Below are positions 30,345-40,230 of a stretch of 64,000 bases of DNA, one piece after another; position 1 is the first letter of the stretch, and the number at the start of each line of letters is the position of its first letter. The notes beneath the pieces were generated by a model. The model saw only the letters and a list, made by a program, of their open reading frames with translations, searched no databases and was not told where the DNA came from. The stretch is from Breoghania sp. (GTDB lineage: Bacteria; Pseudomonadota; Alphaproteobacteria; Rhizobiales; Stappiaceae): the NCBI RefSeq assembly GCF_030066895.1, contig NZ_JASJAV010000002.1:186001-250000 (forward strand). The letters run 5' to 3'. Position numbers and translations under genes: made by a program.

Positions 30345-30365
30345 AATATGAGCAATGCTCATATT
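30345..30365. promoter_or_regulatory. TetR-type operator between divergent genes
   Basis: AATATGAGCA and TGCTCATATT form a perfect 10-bp inverted repeat around one central base. It lies between the minus-strand oxidoreductase (start 30311) and the plus-strand TetR gene (start 30410). ATGAGCA-type palindromes are common TetR targets, and the position would let one regulator bound here control both promoters. Confidence 0.75.
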
Positions 30366-30409
30366 CTGCTACTCGCATTCTCGGAGGCGGACGAGCCGTA
30401 AAGGGTGGT

Positions 30410-31060
30410 ATGGAAGATACTGATTCATATAGAAAAATTCCGATACAGGCGCGGGCGCGGGCAACCGTCGACGCGATCCTGGAGGCGACTGCTCGGATTT
30501 TGCAGGGCGGCGATGGGTGGACATTGTCGACAAATGCCATCGCCCGGCGGGCCGGTGTCAACATCGGCTCGCTGTATCAGTACTTCCCGGACAAGAATGC
30601 CATCCTGGTCGCGCTGGCGCGCCGGGAGCTAGAGGTCGCCGGTGAGACGGTGAATGCGTAGTTGAGGTCGGGACCGCAAGGGGAGGGGGACGCAGATCCG
30701 GAGCCGGATCCGCTATGCCGGGCCATCCGTGCGCTCATTCAGGGGTTCGAGGGGCGGCAACGCACCCGCAAGGTTCTGATTGAGGCGTTGATCGCCAACG
30801 GCCTGTCGCAGGAACTGGCGCGCCCGGTCGATGCGGCCATGCGCGACATCCTGAAAGCGCATGAGCCTGCGGGAGAGGAGGGGGAGACGCCATTGAGTCC
30901 GGTCACGGCCTATGTGCTGACACGGGCCATCGTTGGCACGTTGCGTGCGGCGTTGATGGAGCAGTCGGCGTTCCTCGGCACGCCGGAATTCGAGGATGAA
31001 CTGGTCAGGCTCGCCCGCGGCCTTTTGGATCCGAAGGGGCCGACGCCGTCGGGAGCCTGA
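30410..31060 (+). pseudogene. TetR family regulator with an in-frame stop
   Basis: A 216-codon frame. The N-terminal DNA-binding domain is complete: ATVDAILEATARILQGG then TNAIARRAGVNIGSLYQYFP and DKNAILVALARRELE. An in-frame TAG at 30659-30661 (ETVNA-stop-LRSGPQGE) separates it from the ligand-binding part, RTRKVLIEALIANGLSQ to RLARGLLDPKG. Truncation would leave an 83-residue DNA-binding fragment without the dimerisation helices. It presumably controlled the divergent dehydrogenase via the palindrome at 30345-30365. Confidence 0.85.
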
Positions 31061-31072
31061 CGATCTGCCCGC

Positions 31073-31553
31073 TCACTCCTGCGCGCAGACATCCGCCGTG
31101 ATCGCGCCGAGCACGGAGACCGCATCTGTCGGCGACAGCATCACCATCAGGCCGCGCTTGCCGCCGTTGATGACGACTTCCTCCTCGCCCATCACGCTTT
31201 CCGCAATCACCGTCGGGTGCCGCTTGCGCTGGCCGAAGGGGCTGATGCCGCCCTTGTGGTAGCCCGTCAGGCGTTCCGCCTTAGCGGTGTCCATCATCGT
31301 CGCGGACTTGCCCTTGAAGGCGGCCGCCACTCGTCTCAATCGATAGCGTGTGATCGACAAGAATGACCGCGCAGGCGGGCTTACCGTCCACCTCGATCAT
31401 CAGCGTTTTCAAGACGCGTTCCGGCGGCAGGCCGACGGCCTCGGCCGCATGCAGGCCGATCTGGTGCTGCTCGGCGACATACTCGTATTTGTGCGTGCGG
31501 AAGGCCACCTTCGCCTTTTTCAGCATCTGGGTGGCGGGTGTGCCGGTACTCAA
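31073..31553 (-). pseudogene. ybaK: YbaK-type Cys-tRNA(Pro)/aminoacyl-tRNA deacylase, frameshifted
   Basis: YbaK hydrolyses mischarged Cys-tRNA(Pro). N-terminal part: MSTGTPATQMLKKAKVAFRT, VLKTLMIEVDGKPACAVILV. C-terminal part in another frame: RVAAAFKGKSATMMDTAKAE, LTGYHKGGISPFGQRKRHPT and the closing VLGAITADVCA. One indel near 31330 separates them. About 160 codons, normal length. Its start overlaps the DUF4186 stop by 4 bases, so the two genes are coupled. The lysine and GGISPFG motif of the active site are retained. Confidence 0.88.
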
Positions 31554-31935
31554 CGGTCGTTCTCCATATCCTTGTCGACCCAGGCCATGATCACCCGCAC
31601 CGCATAGGCCTGCTCGTCATCTGACAGTGGGCGGCCCTTGTCAATCCCGTGCCACTTGAGAAGACAGCCGCGACAACAGGTAGCGGTGGCGTGCTGGGCG
31701 ACGAAGACCGGGTGCCCGTGCATCGGCGTCTGTTTGCCGTCCTTGGCGGGGTTGGCGGGCGCAAGCCGCTTGGCGATGAAATCGGCCGCGCGTGTTCGGC
31801 GGTCGTCGCACGGTCCTTGGCGTGCCCGTAGGCGCGGTACTTGGTGTTCAGCGTGAAGCACGAGCGGAACGTGGAGCGCGACAGCGGGTCGAACAGATCG
31901 GAAAGGTCGCCGCTTTCAGGATGGGAGAAATCCAT
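31550..31935 (-). pseudogene. DUF4186 family protein, frameshifted
   Basis: Small soluble protein of about 128 codons. The start LFDPLSRSTFRSCFTLNTKY and, after a frame change near 31800, ADFIAKRLAPANPAKDGKQT, HGHPVFVAQHATATCCRGCL and LKWHGIDKGRPLSDDEQAYA match DUF4186, including the conserved CCRGCL cysteines. Function unknown. Coupled to ybaK downstream by a 4-base overlap. Confidence 0.85.
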
Positions 31936-32132
31936 CGTGAGGACTCAGAGGCGTCGTTGAGGTGATCGTTCGACCTCCAGTTTAGGACATTTCAGCAGAT
32001 CAGAGAAGCATCGCCCCTTGTCCTTGTTCGCCACTGCGTTAAAATTTTAGAAGCAGGGTCACGGGTCCGTGCGCGCACCCTTACCCTAGATCCGCAGCCA
32101 AGCCGTAGTCAGCGCAAGCCCTGGAGCACAAC

Positions 32133-32963
32133 ATGATTACGAAATCCGCGCTGCCCACCCTCGATGACGCCAGCTCGCTGTGCGATGTCGTGCGAAGCCA
32201 GGGCCCCCTCGTCCAGAACATCACCAACTATGTCGCCATGACGCTGTCGGCCAATGTGCTGCTGGCCGCCGGTGCCTCGCCCGCCATGGTCCATGCGGAG
32301 GAGGAGGTGGCCGATTTCGTCAGGATCGCCTCCGCCCTGGTGGTCAATATTGGCACGCTGTCGCCTTCCTGGGTCGCGTCCATGGGAAAGGCCGTCCATG
32401 CGGCGGTCGAGGACGGCAAGCCCTGGGTGCTGGATCCGGTGGGCTGCGGCGCCACCCCCTATCGCACCGAAACCGCCCGCAGCCTTGCACTTCTCAAGCC
32501 CACCGTCATCCGCGGCAATGCCTCGGAGATCATCGCGCTTGCAGGTGCTTCAGGTGCGGCCCCCAAGGGCGTCGACAGCGCTGTCTCCTCCCATGCCGCC
32601 GTCGGTCCGGCCCGTGTGCTCTCCAGACAGATCGGGGCGGTCATCGCCATCACCGGCGAGACGGACTTCGTGGTCGATGCGAACGTCACGGCCGCAGTGG
32701 AAGGGGGTGATCCGCTGATGACGACATCCACCGGCGTGGGATGCGCCCTGAGCGCGCTCACCGGCGCCTATGTGGCGTCGTGCAACGATCCCTTCGTCGC
32801 CACCGTCTCCGCGATGGCCGTCTACGCGGTGGCGGGCCGGATCGCGGCGCGCGGGGCAGGCGGCCCCGGCGATGTTCCCATCCGCCTGTGCAATGCTCTC
32901 AACCTGATCGACGCGGAAGCCCTGCGCGCCAACGCCGAGATCCACCCCCACAACCCCGCCTAG
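32133..32963 (+). CDS. thiM: hydroxyethylthiazole kinase ThiM
   Basis: Intact 276 residues. Phosphorylates 4-methyl-5-(2-hydroxyethyl)thiazole for salvage into thiamine. VQNITNYVAMTLSANVLLAA near the N terminus, GCGATPYRTETARSLALLKP and VIRGNASEIIALAGASG in the middle, and the catalytic region TSTGVGCALSALTGAYVA near residue 200 all match ThiM. thiE follows after 14 bases, so the pair forms a thiamine salvage operon. I looked for a TPP riboswitch upstream and did not see one. Confidence 0.95.
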   Translation: MITKSALPTLDDASSLCDVVRSQGPLVQNITNYVAMTLSANVLLAAGASPAMVHAEEEVADFVRIASALVVNIGTLSPSWVASMGKAVHAAVEDGKPWVLDPVGCGATPYRTETARSLALLKPTVIRGNASEIIALAGASGAAPKGVDSAVSSHAAVGPARVLSRQIGAVIAITGETDFVVDANVTAAVEGGDPLMTTSTGVGCALSALTGAYVASCNDPFVATVSAMAVYAVAGRIAARGAGGPGDVPIRLCNALNLIDAEALRANAEIHPHNPA

Positions 32964-32977
32964 CAGGATACTCCGTC

Positions 32978-33631
32978 ATGTCGCGTCCCGCGTTCGATTT
33001 GTCGCTCTATCTCGTCACCGATACGCCCCAGTGCGGCGCGCGAGGGGTGACGGAAACGGCGGAGGCGGCCGCGCGTGGCGGGGCGACGCTGGTGCAATTG
33101 CGCGATCCCCACGCCAAGACGCGCGAACTGGTCGATCTCGCCCGTGCGCTGAAGGCGGCGCTGAGCCCCTTCAACGTGCCGCTCGTTATCAATGACCGCA
33201 TCGACGTGGCGCTGGTGGCGAAGGCGGAGGGCGTTCATATCGGGCAAAAGGACATGGCCCCGGCCTATGCCCGCGCGCTTCTGGGGCTGGACGTCTTTCT
33301 CGGCCTGTCGGTCGGCTCGCTCGATGAACTGGCGACCTCCGATCTCGGCCCCGTCGACTATGTCGGCATCGGCCCCTATCGGGGCACGGCGACAAAGACC
33401 GATGCTGGCGCGGCGATCGGGCTGTCCGGCTTCAAGACGGTGCGCGAGAAGATCGACCTGCCCGCCGTCGCCATCGGCGGCATCAAGGCAAAACATGTCG
33501 GGGAACTGGTGGCGGCTGGAGCGGACGGCGTCGCCGTCGTCTCCGCCATCTGCATGGCCGAGGACCCGCAGGCCGCAACCGTCGAACTCGCCCGACGCAT
33601 CGAGGAGGCGCGCGACCGCGTTCTCAGTTGA
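32978..33631 (+). CDS. thiE: thiamine phosphate synthase ThiE
   Basis: Intact 217 residues. Joins HMP-PP and thiazole phosphate to thiamine phosphate. TIM-barrel motifs: GATLVQLRDPHAKTRELVDL, VPLVINDRIDVALVAKAEGV, HIGQKDM, GLSVGSLDEL, VDYVGIGPYRGTATKTDAG and AIGGIKAKHVGELVAAGADG. Start ATG 32978 follows AGGATACTCCGTC. Its stop overlaps the end of the convergent cytochrome gene. Operon with thiM. Confidence 0.95.
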   Translation: MSRPAFDLSLYLVTDTPQCGARGVTETAEAAARGGATLVQLRDPHAKTRELVDLARALKAALSPFNVPLVINDRIDVALVAKAEGVHIGQKDMAPAYARALLGLDVFLGLSVGSLDELATSDLGPVDYVGIGPYRGTATKTDAGAAIGLSGFKTVREKIDLPAVAIGGIKAKHVGELVAAGADGVAVVSAICMAEDPQAATVELARRIEEARDRVLS

Positions 33632-34028
33632 TGCCGTTCGCCTGCTGCAGGGCGCGGACATAGGCGATCAGCGGGCCCATTTCCTCCTGCGCCATCTGCG
33701 GCTGCGCGGGCATGTCGCCATAGGGCCAGTGATGGGCCCGCACACCGCGCGCCACCGCCATGTAGAAGGCCATGTCGCCGTGATGCGGCGGCTTGTAGAT
33801 CGGGTTCAGGAACGGCGGCCCCTTTTATCGGTGCCCGTGGCGTTCTCGCCGTGACGGGCGGCGCAGTTCTGCGCGAAAAGATCCGCTCCCTCGCTCTCGT
33901 ACGCGGTGAGCTGGGGGGATGGTCGGGGATCGGACGATGTTTTGCGCGTCGTCGCCGCCGCTTTGAAAGAGCCAGGTCCCGACGATGCCGAGAACGGCTC
34001 CCGTTCCGATCATGATGACTGCTCGCAT
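33624..34028 (-). pseudogene. membrane-anchored monoheme cytochrome c with a damaged heme motif
   Basis: N-terminal anchor MRAVIMIGTGAVLGIVGTWL, then a spacer, then ESEGADLFAQNCAARHGENA: the heme motif is CAARH instead of CxxCH, because the second Cys codon reads CGT (33854-33856). The C-terminal part, NPIYKPPHHGDMAFYMAVAR to YVRALQQANGIN, is in a further frame. Frameshifts lie near 33830 (GATAAAAGGGGCCGCCG) and near 33925. About 135 codons. The heme attachment is lost by substitution as well as by frameshift. Convergent with and slightly overlapping thiE. Confidence 0.75.
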
Positions 34029-34089
34029 ATCTTTCCCGCCCGGATTGAACGCCCTTCGGACGATGTGTCCAAGGTGGACAACAGCCATC

Positions 34090-35096
34090 TCACTTCCAGT
34101 AACTGGAAGGTTGAGCGCACTCGCGTGTGATCCTGTGGATCACGTGCCGGGGATTGCAGCCGGGCCGGGAAACGGGAAAGGAACCGGGTGTCGTGAGAAG
34201 CGCCCGGCAGCAGACAAGACAGGCGTGTAAGATAGGGCCGCCGGAGAGATCAGCCTGGCGCAATTGCAGCGGCCAGCACAGGAACTTGTCCTTGCCGATG
34301 GCAACCGGATAGGCTTCCGTACCGTTCTTGCCGTCGATCTCCTTGCGGTCGCACAGCATGAATAGCGGTGCATCGCGAATGTCGCTTGTCTGCATGGTCG
34401 CTTCCGCCGGCAGCGACAGGATATGGTGCACGTCGGTGGCGTGCGGCCGTCCGGCCAGAACCACGAACGCGCCTGCCAGCATCAGATTGGCAATCACCAG
34501 CGCCATCACGCCCTGTCGCGCATAGGTGGCGGGAAAACGCTGCGCCAGGGCGCGCAACTTCGCGCCGATCGTCGCATCCCCGGCGGCAATGCGCCCCCGA
34601 CCCGCGATGACGCCGCAGAAGAAGCCGCTGCCGCCCGTCCTGTCATGTTTGCCGTGTCTTCGTTCGCCGCCTGAGGCTGCGACCCGTTCACGGTGTCGCC
34701 AGCCGTCTCTGCGGAAGAGGACGCCTCGGAACCGTGGGCCTTTCGGCGGGGAAAATCCGGCCGGTATCCCACGTCGGGCAGCAGGATACATTGGTCGTCG
34801 TCCTGCCCGGGACCGGCGTAATAGACCCGCAGAAGATTGCGCAACCGGGAGGCGTTCACGCGCACGATCGGGTTGGAGCGGGGATTGAATTCCTTCGGCT
34901 GGCCGAAGACGGTCTGCGCGATCTGAGGCTCCTTGAGCCCTTCTTCGTCACCCGCCAGTCGACGCTCGACCAGATGGGACAGGAGAAGGCTGATCTTCGG
35001 AGACCGTGAAAAGGTGTCGGAAGCGAGGATCCTCGCGAGCGCGTCGCGTATTCTGTCTTCGTCAAGTGTGGATCCTGGGTCTCGATGCTTTGTCAT
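34090..35096 (-). pseudogene. membrane protein with an adenylate-cyclase-type N-terminal DNA-binding-like domain, frameshifted
   Basis: N-terminal domain: DRIRDALARILASDTFSRSP, VERRLAGDEEGLKEPQIAQT, FNPRSNPIVRVNASRLRNLL and YYAGPGQDD. This pattern (FxPRxxPIVRVxAxRLR) is the module found at the start of many alphaproteobacterial CadC- or adenylate-cyclase-like proteins. After a Pro/Ala-rich linker a frameshift near 34610 leads to a membrane helix (VMALVIANLMLAGAFVVLAG) and a periplasmic part with MLCDRKEIDGKNG. The last 40 residues look like translated non-coding DNA, so the native stop may be lost. Role as a membrane-bound regulator is inferred. Confidence 0.65.
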
Positions 35097-35099
35097 TTT

Positions 35100-35252
35100 T
35101 CAGATGCTCCAGCCACGAGGTCCGCCCCAATACCGTGTCAGGGCCGTTCTGGCACGGTCGAGAATATACGACGGCCGAATGACGTCCCATCGCAGTGCGC
35201 GATCCCATCCATTATGATCGTACAAATCTAGGTTATAGGATTGATATGTCAT
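35100..35252 (-). CDS. possible small protein of 50 residues
   Basis: MTYQSYNLDLYDHNGWDRAL starts at 35252 and the frame ends GGPRGWSI at 35100, 4 bases before the next gene on the same strand. It is rich in Trp, Tyr and Arg and has no recognised domain. The close spacing suggests an operon leader or co-expressed small protein. The start lies inside a palindrome at 35240-35258. Support is weak: position and composition only. Confidence 0.35.
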   Translation of the reverse strand: MTYQSYNLDLYDHNGWDRALRWDVIRPSYILDRARTALTRYWGGPRGWSI

Positions 35253-35258
35253 ATCAAT
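35240..35258. promoter_or_regulatory. palindrome, possible operator
   Basis: ATTGATATG and CATATCAAT form a perfect 9-bp inverted repeat around one base. It lies upstream of the regulator-like gene that starts at 35096 and covers the start codon of the small frame at 35252. Autoregulation by the downstream protein's DNA-binding domain is possible but untested. Confidence 0.45.
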
Positions 35259-35761
35259 CTTTTCAATGTTCTTTTGAGCTGCGCCGAAAGGCGGATGCCG
35301 TGAGGGAATGTGGATCCGCAGCCTGCTCACTGCTCTTCTGTCGATTGGCATCCGGTTGCATGCATGCGCGCGCCCTGCGCCTGTTCCGACGCTTGTTGCC
35401 GAGCTTGAGGCCACGTACACTTTTCCCGTGACAGCCCGGCGGGGCGGCAGTCTCGAAGTCCTTTCCGGATCATTTTCATCGAATTTTCGCTAAAACTAGT
35501 CGGTATTTCGTGAATCCGGAGCAATGCGGAGCCGGAAAAAGGAATCCTGGTTAGCTGGAGGTTGGCGAACACGGTTAACGCCGATTCGGGGAGGGGCGTG
35601 CCAGGACCTTGACCGGATCGCCGTGGCTCCGGAGTGTACTGCCCGCAAAAGGCATTGGGGTGTTCCAGCTACATCTTCCCCGTCATTGCCGGCTCCGACC
35701 GGCAATCCATGCCGTGATGCTTCATCGCGGTAAGGGGCAGATCGACCTCTTGCGTCCCCTC
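35259..35761. other. intergenic region with a short repeat, no gene
   Basis: No frame in these 503 bases resembles a protein. CGTCATTGCCGGCTCCGACCGGCAATCC from 35682 to 35709, split here only by description, is a short member of the TTGCC-type extragenic palindromes seen at 25570. The rest is featureless to me. Confidence 0.5.
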
Positions 35762-36517
35762 TCAGGGCACCAGGCGCCGAGTCTCGCGGATCACTGAGGG
35801 CAGGAGCGGTTTCATTTTGCGCGCGGTCATGCCGGGCTTGATGCGCGGATCGTAGAGCATGTTCATGATCATCCGGTCGAAGCGGGTGAAGGTGTCGTGC
35901 TCGGACGTGTCGTTGAAGACCGAATGAACCAGCCGGTCGTTGTCGTTCATCGGGCCGAGGCCCTGCAGCGTCTCCTCCACCATGCAGCGCTTGAACAGAT
36001 GATCGGCCCTCGTCGGCCACGATCACGGCGGTGGAGTTGGTGATGCCGTGGCTTCCCGACTTGACGCGCACCAGGCAGCGCCCCAGCGCTCGTGCGTTCA
36101 GGTTGCCGTAAACGTATTTGCGCACGGCTCCCTCATACTGGGAGCGGTCGACAATATAGATCTGGAAATTGGAGCTTTTCGTATCGCGGGCGAACTGCAC
36201 GTCCAGCCCGCGCACCTTTCCGGGCAAGGCGGTGATGAACTGGCGCACCATGCGCGAGCGGTCGCGGCTGGCCATGTTGATCACGTAAAACTGCACCGGG
36301 CCGGTGAATTTCTTGATCTCGTAAGGCTTCCACGACCGGTATTCCAGACCGAATACGGTCAGCATGAAGCCGTCGGTCAGTTCCTGATTGCTGTAACGCG
36401 GCGAGGCGACATCCGCCGGGTGAGTGATGAGGGGGGCGGCAAATGCAAGAAGGCCCGCAATGAGGGCTACCCGCAGGCCGAAACGACGGCAATGCGTGCG
36501 CGCGTCGCTATGCGCAT
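35762..36517 (-). pseudogene. DUF2927 family exported protein, frameshifted
   Basis: A hydrophobic export signal (LRVALIAGLLAFAAPLITHP) is followed by RYSNQELTDGFMLTVFGLEY and KKFTGPVQFYVINMASRDRS, FARDTKSSNFQIYIVDRSQY and GITNSTAVIVADE, all typical of DUF2927. One extra G near 36010 breaks VADEADHLFKRCMVEETLQG; the end is RIKPGMTARKMKPLLPSVIR. The start is uncertain: ATG 36517 needs another indel before the signal sequence is in frame. Function of the family is unknown; members are secreted or lipoproteins. Confidence 0.75.
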
Positions 36518-36729
36518 TCGTTTTTTTGAAGAGGCACCGAACCGACCTTTGTCCGATTTTTACGAAATTTCAGTACGAAGCCCCATAATGGAATCTGCAG
36601 GGGCAGGGTGAAAGCAATAACGCAATGAGCAGCGCCATATTTGAATTGCAGCCCGGTACCCCAGGGAACAATTCTTTAATCGGACCTCTATAGGTTGTAG
36701 GCAAACACGTCAAACATTCGGACTGATTC

Positions 36730-37215
36730 ATGAGCAGAGTGAGAAAGCTGTTTCGCGTCGAAACCACCGGATCACTCCGGCTTTGAAGGCGAGGAGATGA
36801 AGCGCATCACCAACGAGCTCGATGCGGTCGTCGTCGGCACCGAAGGGGCGACGGAACAGATTCTTGCGGCCGCCGAATTCATCGACGAGACGGCTTCCAC
36901 GCTCGCCCGGTATCTGACGGGAGACGACGAGACCCACGCCCAGGAAATCCAGGAGCGGGTGCTCGGTATCTTCGAGGCCTGTAACTTCCAGGATCTGACC
37001 GGTTAGCGCATCACCAAGGTGGTCAAGACGCTTCCTTCATCGAGGACCGCATCGTGCGTATGATGGAGATCTGGGGCGGCGTGGAAAGCTTCAGCTACAT
37101 CGACGTCGACGAACGCGCGGTTCGCGAAGGCGATGCGGCCCTGCTCAACGGTCCGGCGCTCGACGCCGATGACGACGTTGCTTCGCAAGATGACATCGGT
37201 GCACTGTTCGCCTGA
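36730..37215 (+). pseudogene. cheZ: CheZ-like protein phosphatase, disrupted
   Basis: CheZ dephosphorylates CheY-P in chemotaxis. Joined frames: MSRVRKLFRVETT, GEEMKRITNELDAVVVGTEG, ATEQILAAAEFIDETASTLA, and the active-site helix EACNFQDLTG, where Gln of the FQDLTGQ motif's continuation is followed by a TAG at 37004-37006 (Gln expected) and then RITKVVKTL. After a second shift near 37033 it reads EDRIVRMMEIWGGVESF to the end DDIGALFA. First shift is near 36785. About 160 codons against 200-250 usual. No other chemotaxis gene is in the window. Confidence 0.78.
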
Positions 37216-37498
37216 GGCGCAGCGATCCGGAGCGGCACCGGAAGCGGTGCCGCAGCCTGTTTTTATCCCCGGACCCGACATGCATCTATCCCCGGCCCGA
37301 CGGGTTATCCCCGCCGTGTCGCGTCTTTCTTTAAGATTTCTCGCATTTGGCGGCCATTTCATTCGAATTCGACAGAAAATGCGATGAAATTTGAATCGGC
37401 CCATCAAACTCCGTCGATCACGCCGGGCATTTTCGCGCCCACGGCTTGAACCCCAGTCATTCCGGGCACCTCTGGCCAGAATGATCATGGCATGCTAG

Positions 37499-37513
37499 GA
37501 ACAAAACAGGAAC
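37499..37513. promoter_or_regulatory. LexA (SOS) box upstream of tag
   Basis: GAACAAAACAGGAAC is a direct repeat GAAC-N7-GAAC, which is the alphaproteobacterial LexA box (GTTC-N7-GTTC on the other strand). It lies 27 bases upstream of the chosen tag start. DNA-repair genes are natural SOS targets. Its position argues against the longer tag start at 37492, which would put the box inside the coding sequence. Confidence 0.65.
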
Positions 37514-37539
37514 ATATCAACGTGCACGGGGATAACGCG

Positions 37540-38211
<672 letters not shown>

Positions 38212-38305
38212 CCGGCCCGCTGGTCGACCCCCCGGCATAACGTCGCAATTGGGCGTCTGGGGGCTTGAAGAGCAGTAAAAGTCACATTTGCAATGCTAAA
38301 GCGTG

Positions 38306-38334
38306 TTGACGTGGAATATTATTTCCTGTTAATT
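38306..38334 (+). promoter_or_regulatory. sigma-70-type promoter of TRAP operon 2
   Basis: TTGACG at 38306-38311 and TTAATT at 38329-38334 are separated by 17 bases in an AT-rich stretch, 58 bases upstream of the dctP start at 38392, which itself has an AGGAAG ribosome site. Spacing and hexamers fit a housekeeping promoter. Confidence 0.5.
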
Positions 38335-38391
38335 AGTATCTACGACACAAAAGACCTAAAACGGCCTATCTGACATCTAGGAAGATAACCG

Positions 38392-39404
38392 ATGAAGTTT
38401 GCTCGCACGACGCTTGCAGGCGCAGTTACTGTTGTACTGTCCCTGCCGCTCGCCGGCTTCAGCGCGTAGGCTGCCGAGACCACCTTGCGCATCACCTCGC
38501 AATTGCCGCTCAAGTCCCACATCGGTCAGAACCTCCTGGAATTCAAGAACGAAGTAGAGAAGCTCTCCGGTGGTGAAATCGCCGTCGAGATCTATGATTC
38601 CGTTCAGCTCTACAAGGACAGCGAGATCCCGCAGGCCGTCGGCTACGGCGCCATCTAAATGGGATTGGTGTCGCTCACCCGCTATGTCGGCGACGTCCCG
38701 GCGGTGGACATTTTCTATACGCCCTTCACCTTCAACACCGAGGAACTGGTGCGCAAGGCAACCGCCCCGGGAAGTCCAGTGCGGGCGCCGCTTGACGATG
38801 CGATCCTGAAGACCGGCTCGCGAGTCCTGTGGTGGCAGGCCTACGGCGGCAGCGTCCTTCTCACCAAGGACAAGCCGGTTCGCACTCCGGCCGACATCAA
38901 GGCCAAGAAGGTGCGCGTCTTCGGCAAGACGCTCGGCCTCTGGATCAAGGCGAATGGCGGCGTTCCGACGATGATTTCCGGCTCCGGACAGTACACCTCG
39001 CCTACCAGCGCGGCACGGTCGACATCGGCATGTCCGGCTTGTCGGCGGTGAAAAGCCGCCGGATGTGGGACGTGATGAACACTGTCACGCTCGCCAACAA
39101 TGTCGACGTGGAATTCGTCGTCATGATCAACGAGAACTTCTGGCAGAGCCTAAGCGACCAGCAACGCACATGGATCCAGCAGGCCGCTGTGAAGGTCGAG
39201 AAGGGCGTGCGCGATGCCATGTCGAAGATCGAACACGAAGCGGCGAAGACGGCCAAGGAAAACAGCATTACCGTCTACATACCGACGCCGGAGGAAGAGG
39301 CCACCTGGAAGGCGTCGGGCAAGCCAGTGATCGATGAGTTCCTCGCCTCCTCGGGCGATCTGGGCAAGAAGGTCTACGACGCGGCGATGGCGCTGCGCGA
39401 CTAG
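38392..39404 (+). pseudogene. TRAP transporter substrate-binding protein DctP (system 2), disrupted
   Basis: Periplasmic receptor. Sec signal FARTTLAGAVTVVLSLPLAG with an in-frame TAG at 38467-38469 right at the cleavage site (FSA-stop-AAE), and TAA at 38656-38658 in VGYGAI-stop-MGLVSLTRYV, where Glu is expected. The middle part SRVLWWQAYGGSVLLTKDKP and KAKKVRVFGKTLGLWIKANG is normal DctP. A frameshift near 38995 precedes RGTVDIGMSGLSAVKSRRMW and the C-terminal helices to YDAAMALRD. About 337 codons. First gene of a dctP-dctQ-dctM cluster beside a PEP mutase-family lyase. Confidence 0.85.
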
Positions 39405-39477
39405 GCCAACCTGAGCCGGGACGGCACGGGATCCGTCTCGCCCCATCTGCCAATCGGCAATCAGGTCGACATTCGGG

Positions 39478-39495
39478 GCACCGGAAACCCGGTGC
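39478..39495 (+). other. stem-loop between dctP and dctQ
   Basis: GCACCGG at 39478-39484 pairs with CCGGTGC at 39489-39495 around AAAC and is followed by TCTCTTGTTT. Stem-loops after dctP are common in TRAP operons, where they would allow more receptor than permease to be made. Could act as a partial terminator. Confidence 0.55.
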
Positions 39496-39617
39496 TCTCT
39501 TGTTTCAAAGGGCGCTCATTGCGCGACGCGTCGGGACCGGAAGGGGCCCCGGTCGTCGCGAGCGGCCTTCACGGCAAAGAAAAACCGCGGCGAGATCGCG
39601 GTTCCGGGAGCTTTTCC

Positions 39618-40127
39618 ATGCTGGTCTGGATTGACCGCCTTTCCGTCCTGCTTGGCCGGATCGCGACACTGGCCTATTTCGCGACCGGGCTGATGCTCGG
39701 CTACGACGTTGCAATGCTCTATCTCTTCGTGGCGCCGACCATCTGGTCGGAAGAACTTTCGCGGCTCTGCCTCGTATGGGGCACATGGCTCGCCGCCGCG
39801 GTGCTGCTCCACCGCAGTCATCATATCCGCATCACCATCCTGACCGAACGCCTCCCCGCCGGTGTGCGCCATGTACAGGAAACCCTCGTCTTCCTGCTGG
39901 TCGCAGCATTTGCGGCCGCCGTGGTCTGGTACTGAACGCCGCTCGCCTATGACAGCTTCGTGCGCGGCCGCACCACCGGTTCCATGCTGGATATTTCGAT
40001 CGTCTGGTCGGAAATGGCGGTTCCCGTCGGTTGCACCGTGTTGTGCCTGCAGGCGCTGGTGGAAGCCGCGCGCACGCTCATCACCGGACCTCGGACACAG
40101 CCCCATGGCGGCGGCGTAATGCCGTGA
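39618..40127 (+). pseudogene. TRAP transporter small permease DctQ (system 2) with an in-frame stop
   Basis: About 169 codons, four helices: LSVLLGRIATLAYFATGLML, TIWSEELSRLCLVWGTWLAA, HHIRITILTERL, and LVFLLVAAFAAAVVWY, then TGA at 39933-39935 followed in frame by TPLAYDSFVRGRTTGSMLDI and VWSEMAVPVGCTVLCLQALV. The WSEELSRxxxVWxxxLGAA motif is typical of DctQ. The residue replaced is probably Gly. Between dctP and dctM of system 2. Confidence 0.85.
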
Positions 40128-40230
40128 CCATTGCTCGCTGATACGTTTAAAAGATGAATAATTTCAATTATTTGAACCTGCGCGAACTGCCCCGACCCGT
40201 GCTCGACAGGTTTCAAGAAGGCAAGCCAAG

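Noticed and set aside
32036..32132. TPP riboswitch before thiM
   Set aside because: The conserved CTGAGA and ACCTGA...GGxTAAxxCC blocks are absent; only a GC-rich stretch is visible.
37492..37539. Longer start for tag at 37492
   Set aside because: It would place a LexA-type box inside the coding region, and the added residues do not resemble the family N terminus.
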